The position numbers and the translations under genes are program-made. Below are positions 1-10,307 of a stretch of DNA of 47,966 nt, one piece after another. Source of the DNA: Planctomycetota bacterium (GTDB lineage Bacteria > Planctomycetota > Brocadiia > Brocadiales > Bathyanammoxibiaceae); contig JAHFOV010000010.1 of NCBI GenBank assembly GCA_023261505.1, forward strand, positions 1 through 47,966, written 5' to 3'. Position 1 is the first letter of the stretch; each line of letters opens with the position of its first letter. The notes beneath the pieces are model-generated. The model was not told the DNA's origin. It saw only the letters and a program-made list of their open reading frames with translations, and did no database searches.

Positions 1-939
1 GAGCTTAAGTGGCGCTACGGCAGACAGAGCGGAAATCTGCAGGCTATGAATGACGAGGCCATGGCCTATTCCTTCCCAGGGGACAAATATATTATATCCC
101 CCGCTATAAACAAGGGCCTAGGCATGATAGAAGAGAAAGGTGTCAAGCCTGAGGATATACTCGGTAAGGGGGAAAAATTACAAGACGGACAATGGCAGTT
201 ATCATTAAATGTTATTGACATCCAGGGGGACACCTACGCACAGAGATGGATGTACAATCCAAAGTCCGGTGGTCTCATTCCTCAGCACTTTGACCATTCG
301 GCCATGGACAAGGTCCTCGCCAACTGCTTAACGGCTAAGGGAGTAAACTACACGGTACTAAAAAAGAACCCCAATTTGCAAGAATTCTTCAAAACTGTCT
401 CTTATGTGTATAAAGAGGACCTAGAGGCCCTTCCCAGAGAGGAACAAATTGCCTTCTGGATAGACGTGTATAATGCTACCGTTCTAAAGCGGGTGGGTGA
501 AAAGTATCCCATTAAGGGTGTTAAAGAGATAAAAGGCTTCTTTGACAAGGACAAGATCAAGGTTGCTGGCAAGGCCTTCACCCTTAATGACCTCCAAAAC
601 TACCTCCTTGACGATCTTAAGGAGCCTAAGGCCCTTTTCGCTTTGGTTTCAGGCACAAAAAGCTCACCTCCACTCCGCAAAGAGGCCTATTGTGGCAGAT
701 ACCTGGAGAAGCAACTAAATGATGATACTAAGACCTTCCTTAATAGTCCCGCCAACCTCTACGTCACAGAAGCGGGAATACTCTTATCCCCCATTCTAGA
801 ACCTTTGGCAAAAAGAGGCCTCTTACGTGCATTTCTCAACAGTCTCAGCGACCTCCTTCCATCAGGCGTATCCAAATCTATAATGGATGAGAAAAAAGAG
901 ATTAAGTTTATAGAATATGATTGGGGGCTGAACGAATAG
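1..939 (+). CDS. DUF547 domain protein, 5' truncated by window edge
   Basis: Frame is open from base 1 (ELKWRYGRQSGNLQAM...); C-terminal half has EQIAFWIDVYNATVLKRV and ALFALVSGTKSSPPLR typical of DUF547. Confidence 0.8.
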   Translation, partial: ELKWRYGRQSGNLQAMNDEAMAYSFPGDKYIISPAINKGLGMIEEKGVKPEDILGKGEKLQDGQWQLSLNVIDIQGDTYAQRWMYNPKSGGLIPQHFDHSAMDKVLANCLTAKGVNYTVLKKNPNLQEFFKTVSYVYKEDLEALPREEQIAFWIDVYNATVLKRVGEKYPIKGVKEIKGFFDKDKIKVAGKAFTLNDLQNYLLDDLKEPKALFALVSGTKSSPPLRKEAYCGRYLEKQLNDDTKTFLNSPANLYVTEAGILLSPILEPLAKRGLLRAFLNSLSDLLPSGVSKSIMDEKKEIKFIEYDWGLNE

Positions 940-1057
940 GAATCGAAGAGTCTCCTCTGGAAGTCATCGTAAAGGGCAGGGTACGGCAACCTTCAGGTAT
1001 GCTTTTAAGCAACGCTGAAGGCTTGACTCACTATTTAACGTGTTTTAAATCTACCAC

Positions 1058-1101
1058 CCCTTTCCCCTCCTTACAAAGGAGGGGATTAAGGGGAGGTTAA
1101 A
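1058..1101 (+). repeat. palindromic dispersed repeat (CCCCTCCTTACAAAGGAGGGG type)
   Basis: cccctttcccctccttacaaaggaggggattaaggggaggttaaa; same module at 1203-1243 and, inverted, at 14688-14774. Confidence 0.85.
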
Positions 1102-1158
1102 GCCGAATGTCGAAGCTCAAATTACATGATGAAATGCAAAGCCCAAATCAAAAATTGT

Positions 1159-1243
1159 CCTCCCCTTTTCCCCTCTAAAAAGAGGGGACCAAGGGGTGTG
1201 TACTTTCCCCTCTTACAAAGGAGGGGATTAAGGGGAGGTTAAA
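1159..1243 (+). repeat. double-hairpin dispersed repeat, about 85 bp
   Basis: cctccccttttcccctctaaaaagaggggaccaaggggtgtgtactttcccctcttacaaaggaggggattaaggggaggttaaa; near-identical inverted copy at 14688-14774. Confidence 0.9.
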
Positions 1244-1440
1244 AAATTTGCAGGTGCTCTTTTTGTATTATCAGGTCAAAAACTGCAGGTTCTTGGGGTC
1301 TTAAGTAGGCAGAATCATGCAATATGAAATAGGAGGTTGGCCCATAGTCCGCAAACAATGGCTGTGACTGGTCGCATTTAAGTTGTTCATTTCTACGAGG
1401 CCAAAATTCAATTATAATAAAAAAAGCTGGAGGAGAATTT

Positions 1441-2595
1441 ATGATAGAGTGGGATGAGTTTGGCCCGGAGAAAGTGCTCGAGGTTTATGACCCTGTAATG
1501 GGGATGCATGGGTTTCTGGTCATTGATAATACTGCCCTTGGCCCTGGAAAGGGGGGAATCAGGATGACCTCCAGCGTAACTGTTCAGGAGGTGTTTCGTC
1601 TGGCCAGGACTATGACCTGGAAAAATGCCCTGGCTAAGATACCCTTTGGCGGGGCCAAATCAGGCATAGTTGCTGAACCTCGGGAAATCACCGCTGAAAC
1701 TAGAAAAGCTCTCATTCAATCCTTCGCCAGGGCTATTAAACCCCTCTCGCCTTCTCTTTATATCGCCGGGCCTGACGTAGGTACTGGACAGGAAGATATG
1801 CGCTGGTACGCCGAGGCCAACGGCTCCCTCAAATCCTGCACAGGCAAACCCGCCGAAATGTGCGTCAAGCCAGGCGAAGAATGTGGCATACCCCACGAGT
1901 TCGGTTCAACTGGCTTCGGAGTGGTACATTCTACCGCCGAGACAATTTCCTTTCTCGGACTTAATATAAAGGACATTACAGTGGCCATCGAAGGCTTCGG
2001 TAACGTGGGTTCCTTTGTAGCCAGGCATATTTCAGTACTGGGGGCAAGGGTGGTAGCAGTCTCCGATAGAAAAGGTACTGTTTATAATGAGGCAGGTCTT
2101 GAGATAGAGACTCTGATAAAACGAAAAGAGGCGACGGGGAGCGTCACAAACTATAAACCAGGAACCGTATTACCGACAAAAGAACTTTTTGAATTGAAGG
2201 TAGACATTCTCATCCCTGCTGCCCTTTCCGATGTGATTACTTCTGAGAACGTAAATAAAATAAAAGCAAGATTGATAGTGGAGGGCTCCAATATCCCAAT
2301 GACCCCCAATATGGAAGAAATTCTCCATAAAAAGGGTATACTGGTGGTGCCAGACCTTGTGGCCAATGCAGGTGGGGTAATATCCTCCTATGCTGAGTAC
2401 AGGGGTTATAATCCCAAAAAGATGTTTGAGATGGTTGAAAGAAAAATCAAGAATAATACACGCACAGTGCTGGAACATGCCAGGTCTAAAGGTATAAAAC
2501 CGAGGGACGCCGCCATGGAGATAGCCGTGGAGCGGGTCAGAAAGGCAACCCGCCTCCGGCGGGAAACACTGGAGGTGGCACATGTACGAGGATGA
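1441..2595 (+). CDS. Glu/Leu/Phe/Val dehydrogenase family protein
   Basis: GPGKGGIRM, TWKNALAKIPFGGAKSGI, GFGNVGSF Rossmann motif, VVPDLVANAGGVISSYAEY; RBS ggagga upstream. Confidence 0.92.
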   Translation: MIEWDEFGPEKVLEVYDPVMGMHGFLVIDNTALGPGKGGIRMTSSVTVQEVFRLARTMTWKNALAKIPFGGAKSGIVAEPREITAETRKALIQSFARAIKPLSPSLYIAGPDVGTGQEDMRWYAEANGSLKSCTGKPAEMCVKPGEECGIPHEFGSTGFGVVHSTAETISFLGLNIKDITVAIEGFGNVGSFVARHISVLGARVVAVSDRKGTVYNEAGLEIETLIKRKEATGSVTNYKPGTVLPTKELFELKVDILIPAALSDVITSENVNKIKARLIVEGSNIPMTPNMEEILHKKGILVVPDLVANAGGVISSYAEYRGYNPKKMFEMVERKIKNNTRTVLEHARSKGIKPRDAAMEIAVERVRKATRLRRETLEVAHVRG

Positions 2596-3253
2596 AAAGT
2601 TTGCCCAGGTCTTTTACGATGAATTGGAAGGAGGGGGGTTGGGAACCCTCTCTTTTGTAGGCAGGATGGTCTTTGACATAAGTGGATTTTTCTATGTAGG
2701 AAATCTATTGAGACACTGCAGATTAAGGTCCAGCCATCGAGTTTTAGAGATTGGCTGTGGGGCGGCCAGCATCCTTACCAGGGCCTATTCTGTGAATGGC
2801 TCTAATAAAACATACTTTGGCATAGATATTTCACCTGTCATGTTAGATAGGGCAAGACAAAACATTCAGAAGAAGGGATTAAATGACCGCATATTCCTGG
2901 TAGAATCTCCAGCCTCCACCTTGCCCTTCAAGTCCCAGAGCTTTGACCTCGTGTTCCTGGCCTATGTAATAAAACATTTATCAGATGAGAGTCTGGCCTC
3001 ATGCCTGAGGGAGGCATATAGAGTGCTGATTCCCGGGGGAAACCTGGCCCTTTGGGAATTTTTGCCCTCGCCAATTTCATGGATAAATAGATATATTTAT
3101 GCTATTACAAGGGCCCAAAAGTTAAGGACATTGCCTGAGGTCCTTTCCTTCCTGGGAGACGGTGGTTTTCCTGTGGCAAGGAGTTTTACAGTCATAGCCC
3201 CCTGGCTACCCACAAAGACCCTGGCCCTGGTAGCGGGGGAAAATAGGAGTTAG
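2582..3253 (+). CDS. class I SAM-dependent methyltransferase
   Basis: VLEIGCGAAS motif I, FDLVFLAYVIKHL, REAYRVLIPGGNLALWEF; overlaps preceding gene by 14 nt. Confidence 0.88.
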   Translation: MYEDEKFAQVFYDELEGGGLGTLSFVGRMVFDISGFFYVGNLLRHCRLRSSHRVLEIGCGAASILTRAYSVNGSNKTYFGIDISPVMLDRARQNIQKKGLNDRIFLVESPASTLPFKSQSFDLVFLAYVIKHLSDESLASCLREAYRVLIPGGNLALWEFLPSPISWINRYIYAITRAQKLRTLPEVLSFLGDGGFPVARSFTVIAPWLPTKTLALVAGENRS

Positions 3254-3330
3254 GGGTCAGGGATTAGGGGTTAGTTTCTGCTAGCCCCTGTCCTTTTAGT
3301 CCCTAATTATTGATAAAGGTAGAATAGACA

Positions 3331-4404
3331 ATGAGACCCTTGAAAAAGTGCAGGGCTACCCAATTTTCCTCACCCTTGAGGGGGGAGGGTAGGGTCGGGG
3401 TGAACATCACCCTCCCCCCGCCTAAAAGATGGCGGATTTTCAACCTTCCCCCTCACGTCAAGGGAGGGGGACTATCAAAGTACAAGCTAGTAGCTTTTTT
3501 GGTGGGTTTGCTGATTTTCCTATCTCCCTGCCTCTTAGGAGCCGAAGAGGCTGAGGCGTTTCTACAAAAAGGCCGCTCTTACCTTCAAGAGGGGCGGCTG
3601 GATGAGGCCCTTGCGGAGTTAAAGAGGGCAGTAGAAATTGACCCGAAACTCTCAGAAGCCAGAAAACTCCTGGGCCAGGCATGTAAGGAAAAGGGATTTT
3701 TGGACGAGGCTGTAATCCAGTTCAAGAATGCCATAACCCTTGACCCAAAAGACGCAGAACTTAGGTCCCTGCTCGGCTACACGTATTTAGAGAAGGGGAA
3801 CAGGGAAGAGGCTATTAATGAGTTCAACCAGGCAATAAAACTGAAACCTAAAGAGGGTAAATATCAGATGGCTCTCGGACTGGCCTTCCTCCAGGAGGGG
3901 AATTATGAAGAGGCTATGCACCATCTAAAGAAGGCCATCAAGCTGCAACCCACCCTGGCAGAGGCTCACATGCACTTAGGGGAGATTTACCTGGCCACAA
4001 CGGAATTAGATGAGTCTATAAAAGAGCTGCAAGAGGCCGTAAAGCTAGACCCCTTTCATGCCTCATGGTACACCCTCCTGGGCAGTGCCTATTTTGCCAA
4101 AGGACTTTACAACGAGGCGGTGAAAGAATACATGGAGTCCCTTAGAGCGGACCCAAATCAGGTAGAACCCCATCTCCTCATAGGCCGGGCCTATACTGCT
4201 ATGGGCCTTTTTGATGAGGCTATCGGAGAGTACAAAAAAGCCCTTGGGCTAGACCCCAACTCTCCAGAGGCCCACATGCACCTTGCCTCCATATACCGAA
4301 AATTGGGCAGAAACGCAGAGGCAGACAGGGAGTTCAGGAGGTACCAGGAGATTATGAAGGAGAGAGAGAAAAGCAGAGGCCAAGGGTTAGGAATTGTGAA
4401 GTAA
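3331..4404 (+). CDS. TPR-repeat exported protein
   Basis: Multiple 34-aa TPR units (AEAHMHLGEIYLATTELDESIKELQEAVKLDP); N-terminal about 40 codons are repeat-derived, followed by hydrophobic KYKLVAFLVGLLIFLSPCLLGA. Confidence 0.85.
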   Translation: MRPLKKCRATQFSSPLRGEGRVGVNITLPPPKRWRIFNLPPHVKGGGLSKYKLVAFLVGLLIFLSPCLLGAEEAEAFLQKGRSYLQEGRLDEALAELKRAVEIDPKLSEARKLLGQACKEKGFLDEAVIQFKNAITLDPKDAELRSLLGYTYLEKGNREEAINEFNQAIKLKPKEGKYQMALGLAFLQEGNYEEAMHHLKKAIKLQPTLAEAHMHLGEIYLATTELDESIKELQEAVKLDPFHASWYTLLGSAYFAKGLYNEAVKEYMESLRADPNQVEPHLLIGRAYTAMGLFDEAIGEYKKALGLDPNSPEAHMHLASIYRKLGRNAEADREFRRYQEIMKEREKSRGQGLGIVK

Positions 4405-4465
4405 ATACTTAATAAATTAAATCCCTTTAATGCCTAAATAGGTGGGCTTTTCACAGCGACAACTC

Positions 4466-5068
4466 CTATATGAGCCCTTTGGCATTTTGAACGTTCTTTG
4501 CCATTTCAACGTGGAGTATACCCTTTAAAAGCGCCTCAGTGAAATCAGTATCATAAAGGTCGGCCTCATTTAGGTCGGCCCCTTCAAGGACAGCCTTCCT
4601 CAGGTTGGCCCCGCTTAGGTTGGCCTTCCTAAGGATAGCTCCTCTCATGTTGGCCCCGCTAAGGTCAACCCCGCTCAGAGTAGCCCCGACCAAGCTGGCC
4701 TTGTTTAAGTCACTCCCTCTTAGGTTGGCCTTGCTGAGGTTAGCCCCGGTCAGGTTGGCCCCGCGAAGGTCTGCCTCGCTAAGGTTTGCCCCGCTAAGGT
4801 TGGCCTCGTTCAGATCGGCATCTCTCAGGTCAGCCCCGCTAAGGTTGGCCCCGCTAAGGTTGGCCCCGCGCAGGTCGGCCTCGCTTAGGTCGGCCGCGGT
4901 CAGGTCGGCCTCGCTAAGGTTGGCCTTGACCAGGTAGCACCTGCTCAGGTCTAGCCTATGCAGATGCATCTTGCTTAAGTTTTTATACCCAAAATCTTTA
5001 CTTATTTTACTGATCTGTTTTACTTGTTCCAAGGTCAGTCTATCAGGGTAATCAGGCATAGTTTTCAT
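4466..5068 (-). CDS. pentapeptide repeat protein
   Basis: Tandem A(N/D)LSx pentapeptides throughout (ANLSEADLTAADLSEADLRGANLSGANL). Confidence 0.95.
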   Translation of the reverse strand: MKTMPDYPDRLTLEQVKQISKISKDFGYKNLSKMHLHRLDLSRCYLVKANLSEADLTAADLSEADLRGANLSGANLSGADLRDADLNEANLSGANLSEADLRGANLTGANLSKANLRGSDLNKASLVGATLSGVDLSGANMRGAILRKANLSGANLRKAVLEGADLNEADLYDTDFTEALLKGILHVEMAKNVQNAKGLI

Positions 5069-5153
5069 CTCCTAGAAACTTCAAGTGCTACCTTAGCCTT
5101 AGTGAGACTCGATCTTTACCGGAGCTTAGTTTAGAGCCATTGGCCACTAATTA

Positions 5154-5212
5154 CTAATCTTCCAACGTAGAGAGGTCACCTTCCGGCAGGCCCAGTTCCC
5201 TGGCCTTGAGTA
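5154..5212 (-). pseudogene. orphan 3' tail of an acs-like gene
   Basis: Encodes LLKARELGLPEGDLSTLED*, identical in protein to the acs C terminus at 7603-7662, with 9 synonymous nucleotide differences in 57. Confidence 0.88.
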
Positions 5213-5229
5213 GCCCGAACCTAGTACCT

Positions 5230-7584
5230 CTAATCTGGGCCAAGATAAATAAGAATCCAATCCAACCTCTTCTCCAAAAGGGTACCTTTTCTCAAGATTA
5301 ACAGATTAACTTCTGTTGTTCTCCCGTTTTCTTCAGATACTTTAACAAACTCTTCCAGTGTCTTCACTTTTTGCCCATTTATGACCAGAATGAGATCCTC
5401 TACCTGCAACCCTGCCCTCGCAGAAGGGCATCCAGGTTTAATTTCTATCACCCTTACCCACTGCTCACCCTGGGAAACTACAAGTCCTGTAAAAAGGCTT
5501 AGAGGAGGTGGGCTTTCCGATACTTTTGGAATACTAAGAGTGTATTTCTTCTCAAACCTATCTTTTAGAAGTTGCCTTAATTGAGGAGAGTCTTGGTAGC
5601 CCTCAGAGGTAAGTGCTTTTATCATATCTTCTACATATGATTCTAGTGTTGGCATTGTTCCCTCACTTTGAAGGGAAATAACATATTCGATTGGTACTGC
5701 AAAATTGAGGTTTTGACCCTTCTCGACATACATTGTCGCAATACCTACACACTGCCCTAACATATTTATTACTGGACTACCACTTGACCCAGGAGAAATA
5801 GGCGCACTTATTTGCAAGATTTTAATTCTTTTATCTTCTGAAACTCTAATGGCAGATACAATTCCCTCCGTGACTGTATTTTGTAATCCGAGCAGACTCC
5901 CAATAACTACTATCTTATCCCCAACAGATATTTTACCTGACTCTCCTAAGGGTATTATGGGAAGATTGTCAGCCTTTATCTTTAAAATAGCAATATCATT
6001 GATACTGTCCCTCTTTAAAACACTTGCATAATAATAAGTCTTATTGGGAAAGATTATAAGGGGCGTCTGACCAGGTTTTACGACATGATTATTGGTAACT
6101 ATTACCCCATCAGGGCTGACCACAAACCCGCTTCCTTGTCCCACATTTTGTGAATAAGAGTCATAGGTCGAAATTGAAACTGCTGAGTTCCAATACATGG
6201 AGGCAATATCTTGGGTGGACAATGTGCTAGTTCCAGTTTCTTGACGGGGTAACGACGATCTTTCGGCGTGCTTTGGTGGTTGTGCGACCATGGAAACTTG
6301 TGAAGGAGTAGTTTTTTCAAAATTTTCTTTACGTGCTGCAGACTCCACCCATGCCCAAAAAATCAGTAGTCCTATTGGTAGAACAAATCTAATTCTTGCA
6401 ACTTTTCTTATTTGTAAGACTTGTGTTTTTATAATCACATCTGCAATACTTTGTTTTGAATTTAAAAGAGAAGGTATAGTCGCTAAACCATAAAAAGGTA
6501 TTAAACAGCATAAATACCTTAATACGGCTTTCTTTTTTGTGAGCAGTGCTTCGGAAAGTGGAAAAACTTTAATACCTACAAATCTTTCACCGATGGTCTG
6601 TCTGCCGTGTGATTGCAGAAACATGAAGTAGACAAAATATAGTGGAAAGACTAGAAAATACCCAAGAAATATTACTTGGTTAGGATAAATCGAAAGATAT
6701 ACATACCACAAAAGAGCTTCCATACCACACGCAAGAATTGAAAAATCTATAGTGTAGGCAAAAACCCTTAACCAAATGCCTATTCTAGGTAACTCACCAG
6801 AGGTGGGTGGCTCAGCTTGTTTAGATTTCTCTCCCATACCCTCACGGGACTTATTTTGATACTGAAATTGCTCATCCCAACTCCGTTCTGTTCCACGATG
6901 CTCTTCTTTAGGTGTTTCTTCAATTTTTATCCTTAAATCTTTTCCCAAAGGGCTTTGATAGTACTCATAAACTTTGTCATCTCTGAAAATTATGTATGAA
7001 GAGCCATAATACCACTTTCTACTTACCGAGAAAGATATTGATACCGATAGCGTAGTTTTATCGGGTTGACCAAGCACCTCTAAAACCTCTTCTTTTGAAG
7101 AACCTATAGTAATAAAATCTTTTTTCTTAGAGTGTTCTGTAAAGGGATATACGAAGATTTCATCACAAGAAGGACATCGAACTTGCAAAACCTGTCCCTC
7201 AGGCACTCGGAGTTTCTGCTCGCAGTATGGGCAAGTAATAACTACCCCCTCTCGCTCTTGTTCAGTATCGGGTTCTTCATCTGCACTTGGCGCTTCGTGG
7301 TAATCCTTCGCATGATATTTACTTGCTTTCTCTGTCTCTCTGAGAACCTCTAGGTAGGCATCGTATTGCCTCCGTTTCTCTGGGTCGCTTAAAACACAAT
7401 AGGCCTCATTTATCTCCTTAAACTTCTCCTGTGCCTCATGCTTTAATCGTGACAGATCTAAGGGAACTCTATCAGGGTGGTATTCTTTAGATAGTCGCCG
7501 AAATGCAGTGGAAATTTCTTCCTGGCTTGCTGTTTCATTAACTTCTAAGATTTTATAATAATGAGGATTATCAAACGTACGCAT
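5230..7584 (-). CDS. multidomain J-domain / zinc-ribbon / RDD membrane / trypsin-like protease / PDZ protein
   Basis: N-terminal [31 protein letters not shown] (HPD motif); CPYC...CPSC ribbon; RDD-like R...IDFSIL...[14 protein letters not shown]; protease [39 protein letters not shown]-terminal [24 protein letters not shown]. Confidence 0.92.
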   Translation of the reverse strand: MRTFDNPHYYKILEVNETASQEEISTAFRRLSKEYHPDRVPLDLSRLKHEAQEKFKEINEAYCVLSDPEKRRQYDAYLEVLRETEKASKYHAKDYHEAPSADEEPDTEQEREGVVITCPYCEQKLRVPEGQVLQVRCPSCDEIFVYPFTEHSKKKDFITIGSSKEEVLEVLGQPDKTTLSVSISFSVSRKWYYGSSYIIFRDDKVYEYYQSPLGKDLRIKIEETPKEEHRGTERSWDEQFQYQNKSREGMGEKSKQAEPPTSGELPRIGIWLRVFAYTIDFSILACGMEALLWYVYLSIYPNQVIFLGYFLVFPLYFVYFMFLQSHGRQTIGERFVGIKVFPLSEALLTKKKAVLRYLCCLIPFYGLATIPSLLNSKQSIADVIIKTQVLQIRKVARIRFVLPIGLLIFWAWVESAARKENFEKTTPSQVSMVAQPPKHAERSSLPRQETGTSTLSTQDIASMYWNSAVSISTYDSYSQNVGQGSGFVVSPDGVIVTNNHVVKPGQTPLIIFPNKTYYYASVLKRDSINDIAILKIKADNLPIIPLGESGKISVGDKIVVIGSLLGLQNTVTEGIVSAIRVSEDKRIKILQISAPISPGSSGSPVINMLGQCVGIATMYVEKGQNLNFAVPIEYVISLQSEGTMPTLESYVEDMIKALTSEGYQDSPQLRQLLKDRFEKKYTLSIPKVSESPPPLSLFTGLVVSQGEQWVRVIEIKPGCPSARAGLQVEDLILVINGQKVKTLEEFVKVSEENGRTTEVNLLILRKGTLLEKRLDWILIYLGPD

Positions 7585-7602
7585 TTCACAAAATGTATAA
7601 CC

Positions 7603-9357
7603 TCAATCTTCCAGTGTTGAAAGGTCCCCCTCTGGCAGGCCCAGCTCCCTGGCCTTGAGTAATCGTCGCATTATCTTGCCACTGCGGGTCTTGGGGATGC
7701 CGTCCATGAATTGTATCTCTCTTGGGTAAGCGTGGGCGGAGAGGCGATGCTTGATGAACTCCTTTATATCTTCCTCCAATTCTTTGGAGGGTTTAAACCC
7801 GTGCCTTAGGACGATGAAGGCCTTGATAATCTCCCCTCGCTCTGGGTCTGGTTTACCGATAACTCCGGACTCGGCCACCGCCCTATGCTCCACGAGTGCG
7901 CTCTCTACCTCAAAGGGGCCTACCCTGTGGCCCGCAGTCATTATTACATCATCAGCACGCCCGATAAACCAGAAGTAGCCTTCATTATCCATATAGGCGG
8001 TATCCCCTGTGGTGTACCAGCCAGGAATCGTAAAGTACTCTTTGTATCGTTTCTCATCCCCCCAAAGGGCCCGCATCATAGAGGGCCAGCCGGGCTTCAG
8101 GGCCAGGATACCACGGGTTCCAGGTGGAAGCTTGTTGCCCTTATTATCAATAATGGCCGCCTCTGTTCCAGGGAAGGGTTTCCCCATTGAACCGGGTCTT
8201 ACTGGCATGCTGGGGTAATTGGCTATCATTATAGCTCCGGTCTCCGTCTGCCACCAGGTATCGTGGATGCACAGACCAAAGACCTCCAGCCCCCAGCGAA
8301 TCACCTCAGGGTTAAGGGGTTCTCCCACGCTCAGGATATACCGAAGGCCCTTGAGGTTATACTTCTTCACTACCTCCGGGCCTGCCTTCATGAGCATCCT
8401 GAGGGCTGTCGGTGCAGTGTACCAGACTGTCACGCCGTAGTGCTCAATGATAGAGTACCAGTGTTCCGCATCGAAACGGCCCTCAAAGGTTACCTGAGAA
8501 CAACCATTTAGCCAGGGCCCCCAAATACCATAGACCGTACCTGTTACCCACCCCGGGTCAGCCGTGCACCAGTAGACATCTTCTTCCCTCAAATCCAGCA
8601 CCAATTTAGTGGTAATATAGTGTGAAACCATATCGTGGCAAACATGCACGACCCCCTTTGGCTTCCCTGTGGTGCCAGAGGTGTAAAGGATGTACAGAGG
8701 GTCTTCCAGGTCCATATCCTCCACCTCCAGTTCCCTGGAAGACTTCTCTACCTCCCTTTCAAAACTTACCTCCCCTTTCCATAGTCTGTCCCTATCTCCC
8801 ACCACTACCACATGTTTTAGCTCCGGCAGTTCATCCCACACCTGATGTATTCGTTCTCTGAGAGAGGCATGGGTGATAAGTACCCTGGCACCACTATCCA
8901 GGAGGCGGTCCCTGATGGCCTCTGGCCCGAAGGCCGAGAACATCGGCCCCGCCACTGCCCCTATCTTTGCTATGGCAATAATACTGGTGTAAAGTTCTGG
9001 TATTCTCGGTAGGAAGACAAATACCCTGTCACCCCGCCTTACCCCCAGGTTAAGCAGCATATTGCCTATACGGTTGGATTCGGTACTCAACTCGGCGAAG
9101 GTAAAGTTGCGGCCTGAACGCATGTCTGCCTCTGGCTGATTACTGCCTCGCCCTCTTGCCCCTTCCCAATAGAGGGCTACCTTGTTCTTCCTCCATGACC
9201 CTGTATGCTGGTCAATGGCCTTAATAGCGATGTTAAGTTTTCCAGAGTCGAGGGCTAGCTCCTTCCCTACCGCCTCCCAACGAAAGCCATGGCATGTCTT
9301 TTTGTAGTCGGCAAGGTGGGGTATAAAGCGGTTCTCTTTATGTATCTCTTTTTCCAT
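7603..9357 (-). CDS. acs: acetate--CoA ligase (AMP-forming)
   Basis: YTSGTTGKPKGVVH, ADPGWVTGTVYGIWGPW, DTWWQTETGAIMI, IPKTRSGKIMRR. Confidence 0.93.
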   Translation of the reverse strand: MEKEIHKENRFIPHLADYKKTCHGFRWEAVGKELALDSGKLNIAIKAIDQHTGSWRKNKVALYWEGARGRGSNQPEADMRSGRNFTFAELSTESNRIGNMLLNLGVRRGDRVFVFLPRIPELYTSIIAIAKIGAVAGPMFSAFGPEAIRDRLLDSGARVLITHASLRERIHQVWDELPELKHVVVVGDRDRLWKGEVSFEREVEKSSRELEVEDMDLEDPLYILYTSGTTGKPKGVVHVCHDMVSHYITTKLVLDLREEDVYWCTADPGWVTGTVYGIWGPWLNGCSQVTFEGRFDAEHWYSIIEHYGVTVWYTAPTALRMLMKAGPEVVKKYNLKGLRYILSVGEPLNPEVIRWGLEVFGLCIHDTWWQTETGAIMIANYPSMPVRPGSMGKPFPGTEAAIIDNKGNKLPPGTRGILALKPGWPSMMRALWGDEKRYKEYFTIPGWYTTGDTAYMDNEGYFWFIGRADDVIMTAGHRVGPFEVESALVEHRAVAESGVIGKPDPERGEIIKAFIVLRHGFKPSKELEEDIKEFIKHRLSAHAYPREIQFMDGIPKTRSGKIMRRLLKARELGLPEGDLSTLED

Positions 9358-9372
9358 CGGCTTTCAGTTTCT

Positions 9373-10233
9373 CTAACCCGTTACATACTTCCCTATAATT
9401 AGGTCTAGCTCTTCTTTTCGATTCTGGGGGATGGCCTCTGGCCTGGTGATAATTGCATCCTTTAGGGCAACGGAGCAGGGGCAGTTGCGTACCATAGGTA
9501 GTTGGGGAATGGCCACCTTGATAATCTTTTTGGCGTTTTCTACATTCTTCTTTAGGTTTGCTATAACCATCTCGGCTGTAACTGGTTTCTCTTCCGCATG
9601 CCAGCAGTCGTAATCTGTTGATAACGCCAGGGTAGCGTAGCATATCTCAGCCTCTCTGGCCAGCCTGGCCTCCTGGAGGTTGGTCATACCAATTACTGAT
9701 ACGCCTAGCATACGATAGACAAGGGATTCTGCCCTGGTGGAGAATTGGGGACCCTCAATACAGATGTAAGTACCTCCCTTGTGAACCCTTAAGCTTAACT
9801 CTTTTGCAGCCCTATGAAGACCATCTGCTACCCCAGCGCACACAGGATCGGCCATGCTAACATGGGCCACAATCCCATCCCCAAAGAAGGTATCTACGCG
9901 GGCCTTAGTGCGGTCAAAAAATTGGTCAGGTATGACAATATCCAGGGGCCTTATCTCCTCCTTCATACTTCCTACGGCGCTAACAGCAATAATCTGCACC
10001 ACCCCCAATTTCTTCATCCCATAGATATTAGCCCTGAAAGGTAGCTGAGTGGGAGCGATGGTGTGCCCTGAGCCATGCCTTGGAAGAAAAACCACTTCCC
10101 TTCCTGAGAGTTTCCCCATAGTAAAGACATCCGAAGGCTTTCCATAAGGCGTTCCTACCTCTACCTTCTGAATGTCCTTTATGCCCTCTATATCGTAAAG
10201 CCCACTACCGCCGATAATCCCTACCCTATTCAT
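9373..10233 (-). CDS. mtnP: S-methyl-5'-thioadenosine phosphorylase
   Basis: GIIGGSGLYDIEG, TPYGKPSDVFTMG, VFLPRHGSGH, CIEGPQFSTRAES, GMTNLQEARLAREAEICYA. Confidence 0.93.
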   Translation of the reverse strand: MNRVGIIGGSGLYDIEGIKDIQKVEVGTPYGKPSDVFTMGKLSGREVVFLPRHGSGHTIAPTQLPFRANIYGMKKLGVVQIIAVSAVGSMKEEIRPLDIVIPDQFFDRTKARVDTFFGDGIVAHVSMADPVCAGVADGLHRAAKELSLRVHKGGTYICIEGPQFSTRAESLVYRMLGVSVIGMTNLQEARLAREAEICYATLALSTDYDCWHAEEKPVTAEMVIANLKKNVENAKKIIKVAIPQLPMVRNCPCSVALKDAIITRPEAIPQNRKEELDLIIGKYVTG

Positions 10234-10252
10234 TGGACATTTCTCCCATTAA

Positions 10253-10307
10253 TGTAGGGACAGACCTTTAGGTCTGTCCGATGGACAGGTCTAAAGACCT
10301 GTCCCTA
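10253..10307. repeat. paired-hairpin repeat GTAGGGACAGACC...GGTCTGTCC / GGACAGG...CCTGTCCCTAC
   Basis: gtagggacagacctttaggtctgtccgatggacaggtctaaagacctgtccctac; related single hairpin at about 25722-25750. Confidence 0.85.

Noticed and set aside
1058-1243. Considered as a CRISPR array
   Set aside because: Repeats are palindromic and too few, lack uniform spacers, and occur inverted elsewhere; no cas genes.
1660-2583. Minus-strand ORFs of 71-137 aa
   Set aside because: Antisense to the Glu/Leu/Phe/Val dehydrogenase; no family features.
4740-4930. Tandem 15-bp pattern considered as a minisatellite or regulatory repeat
   Set aside because: Explained by the pentapeptide codon repeat.
4605-4937. 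Plus-strand ORF of leucine/proline/arginine repeats
   Set aside because: It is the antisense shadow of the pentapeptide repeat gene on the minus strand.
9338-9643. 101-aa minus-strand ORF overlapping mtnP
   Set aside because: Alternative frame of mtnP with no recognisable motifs.
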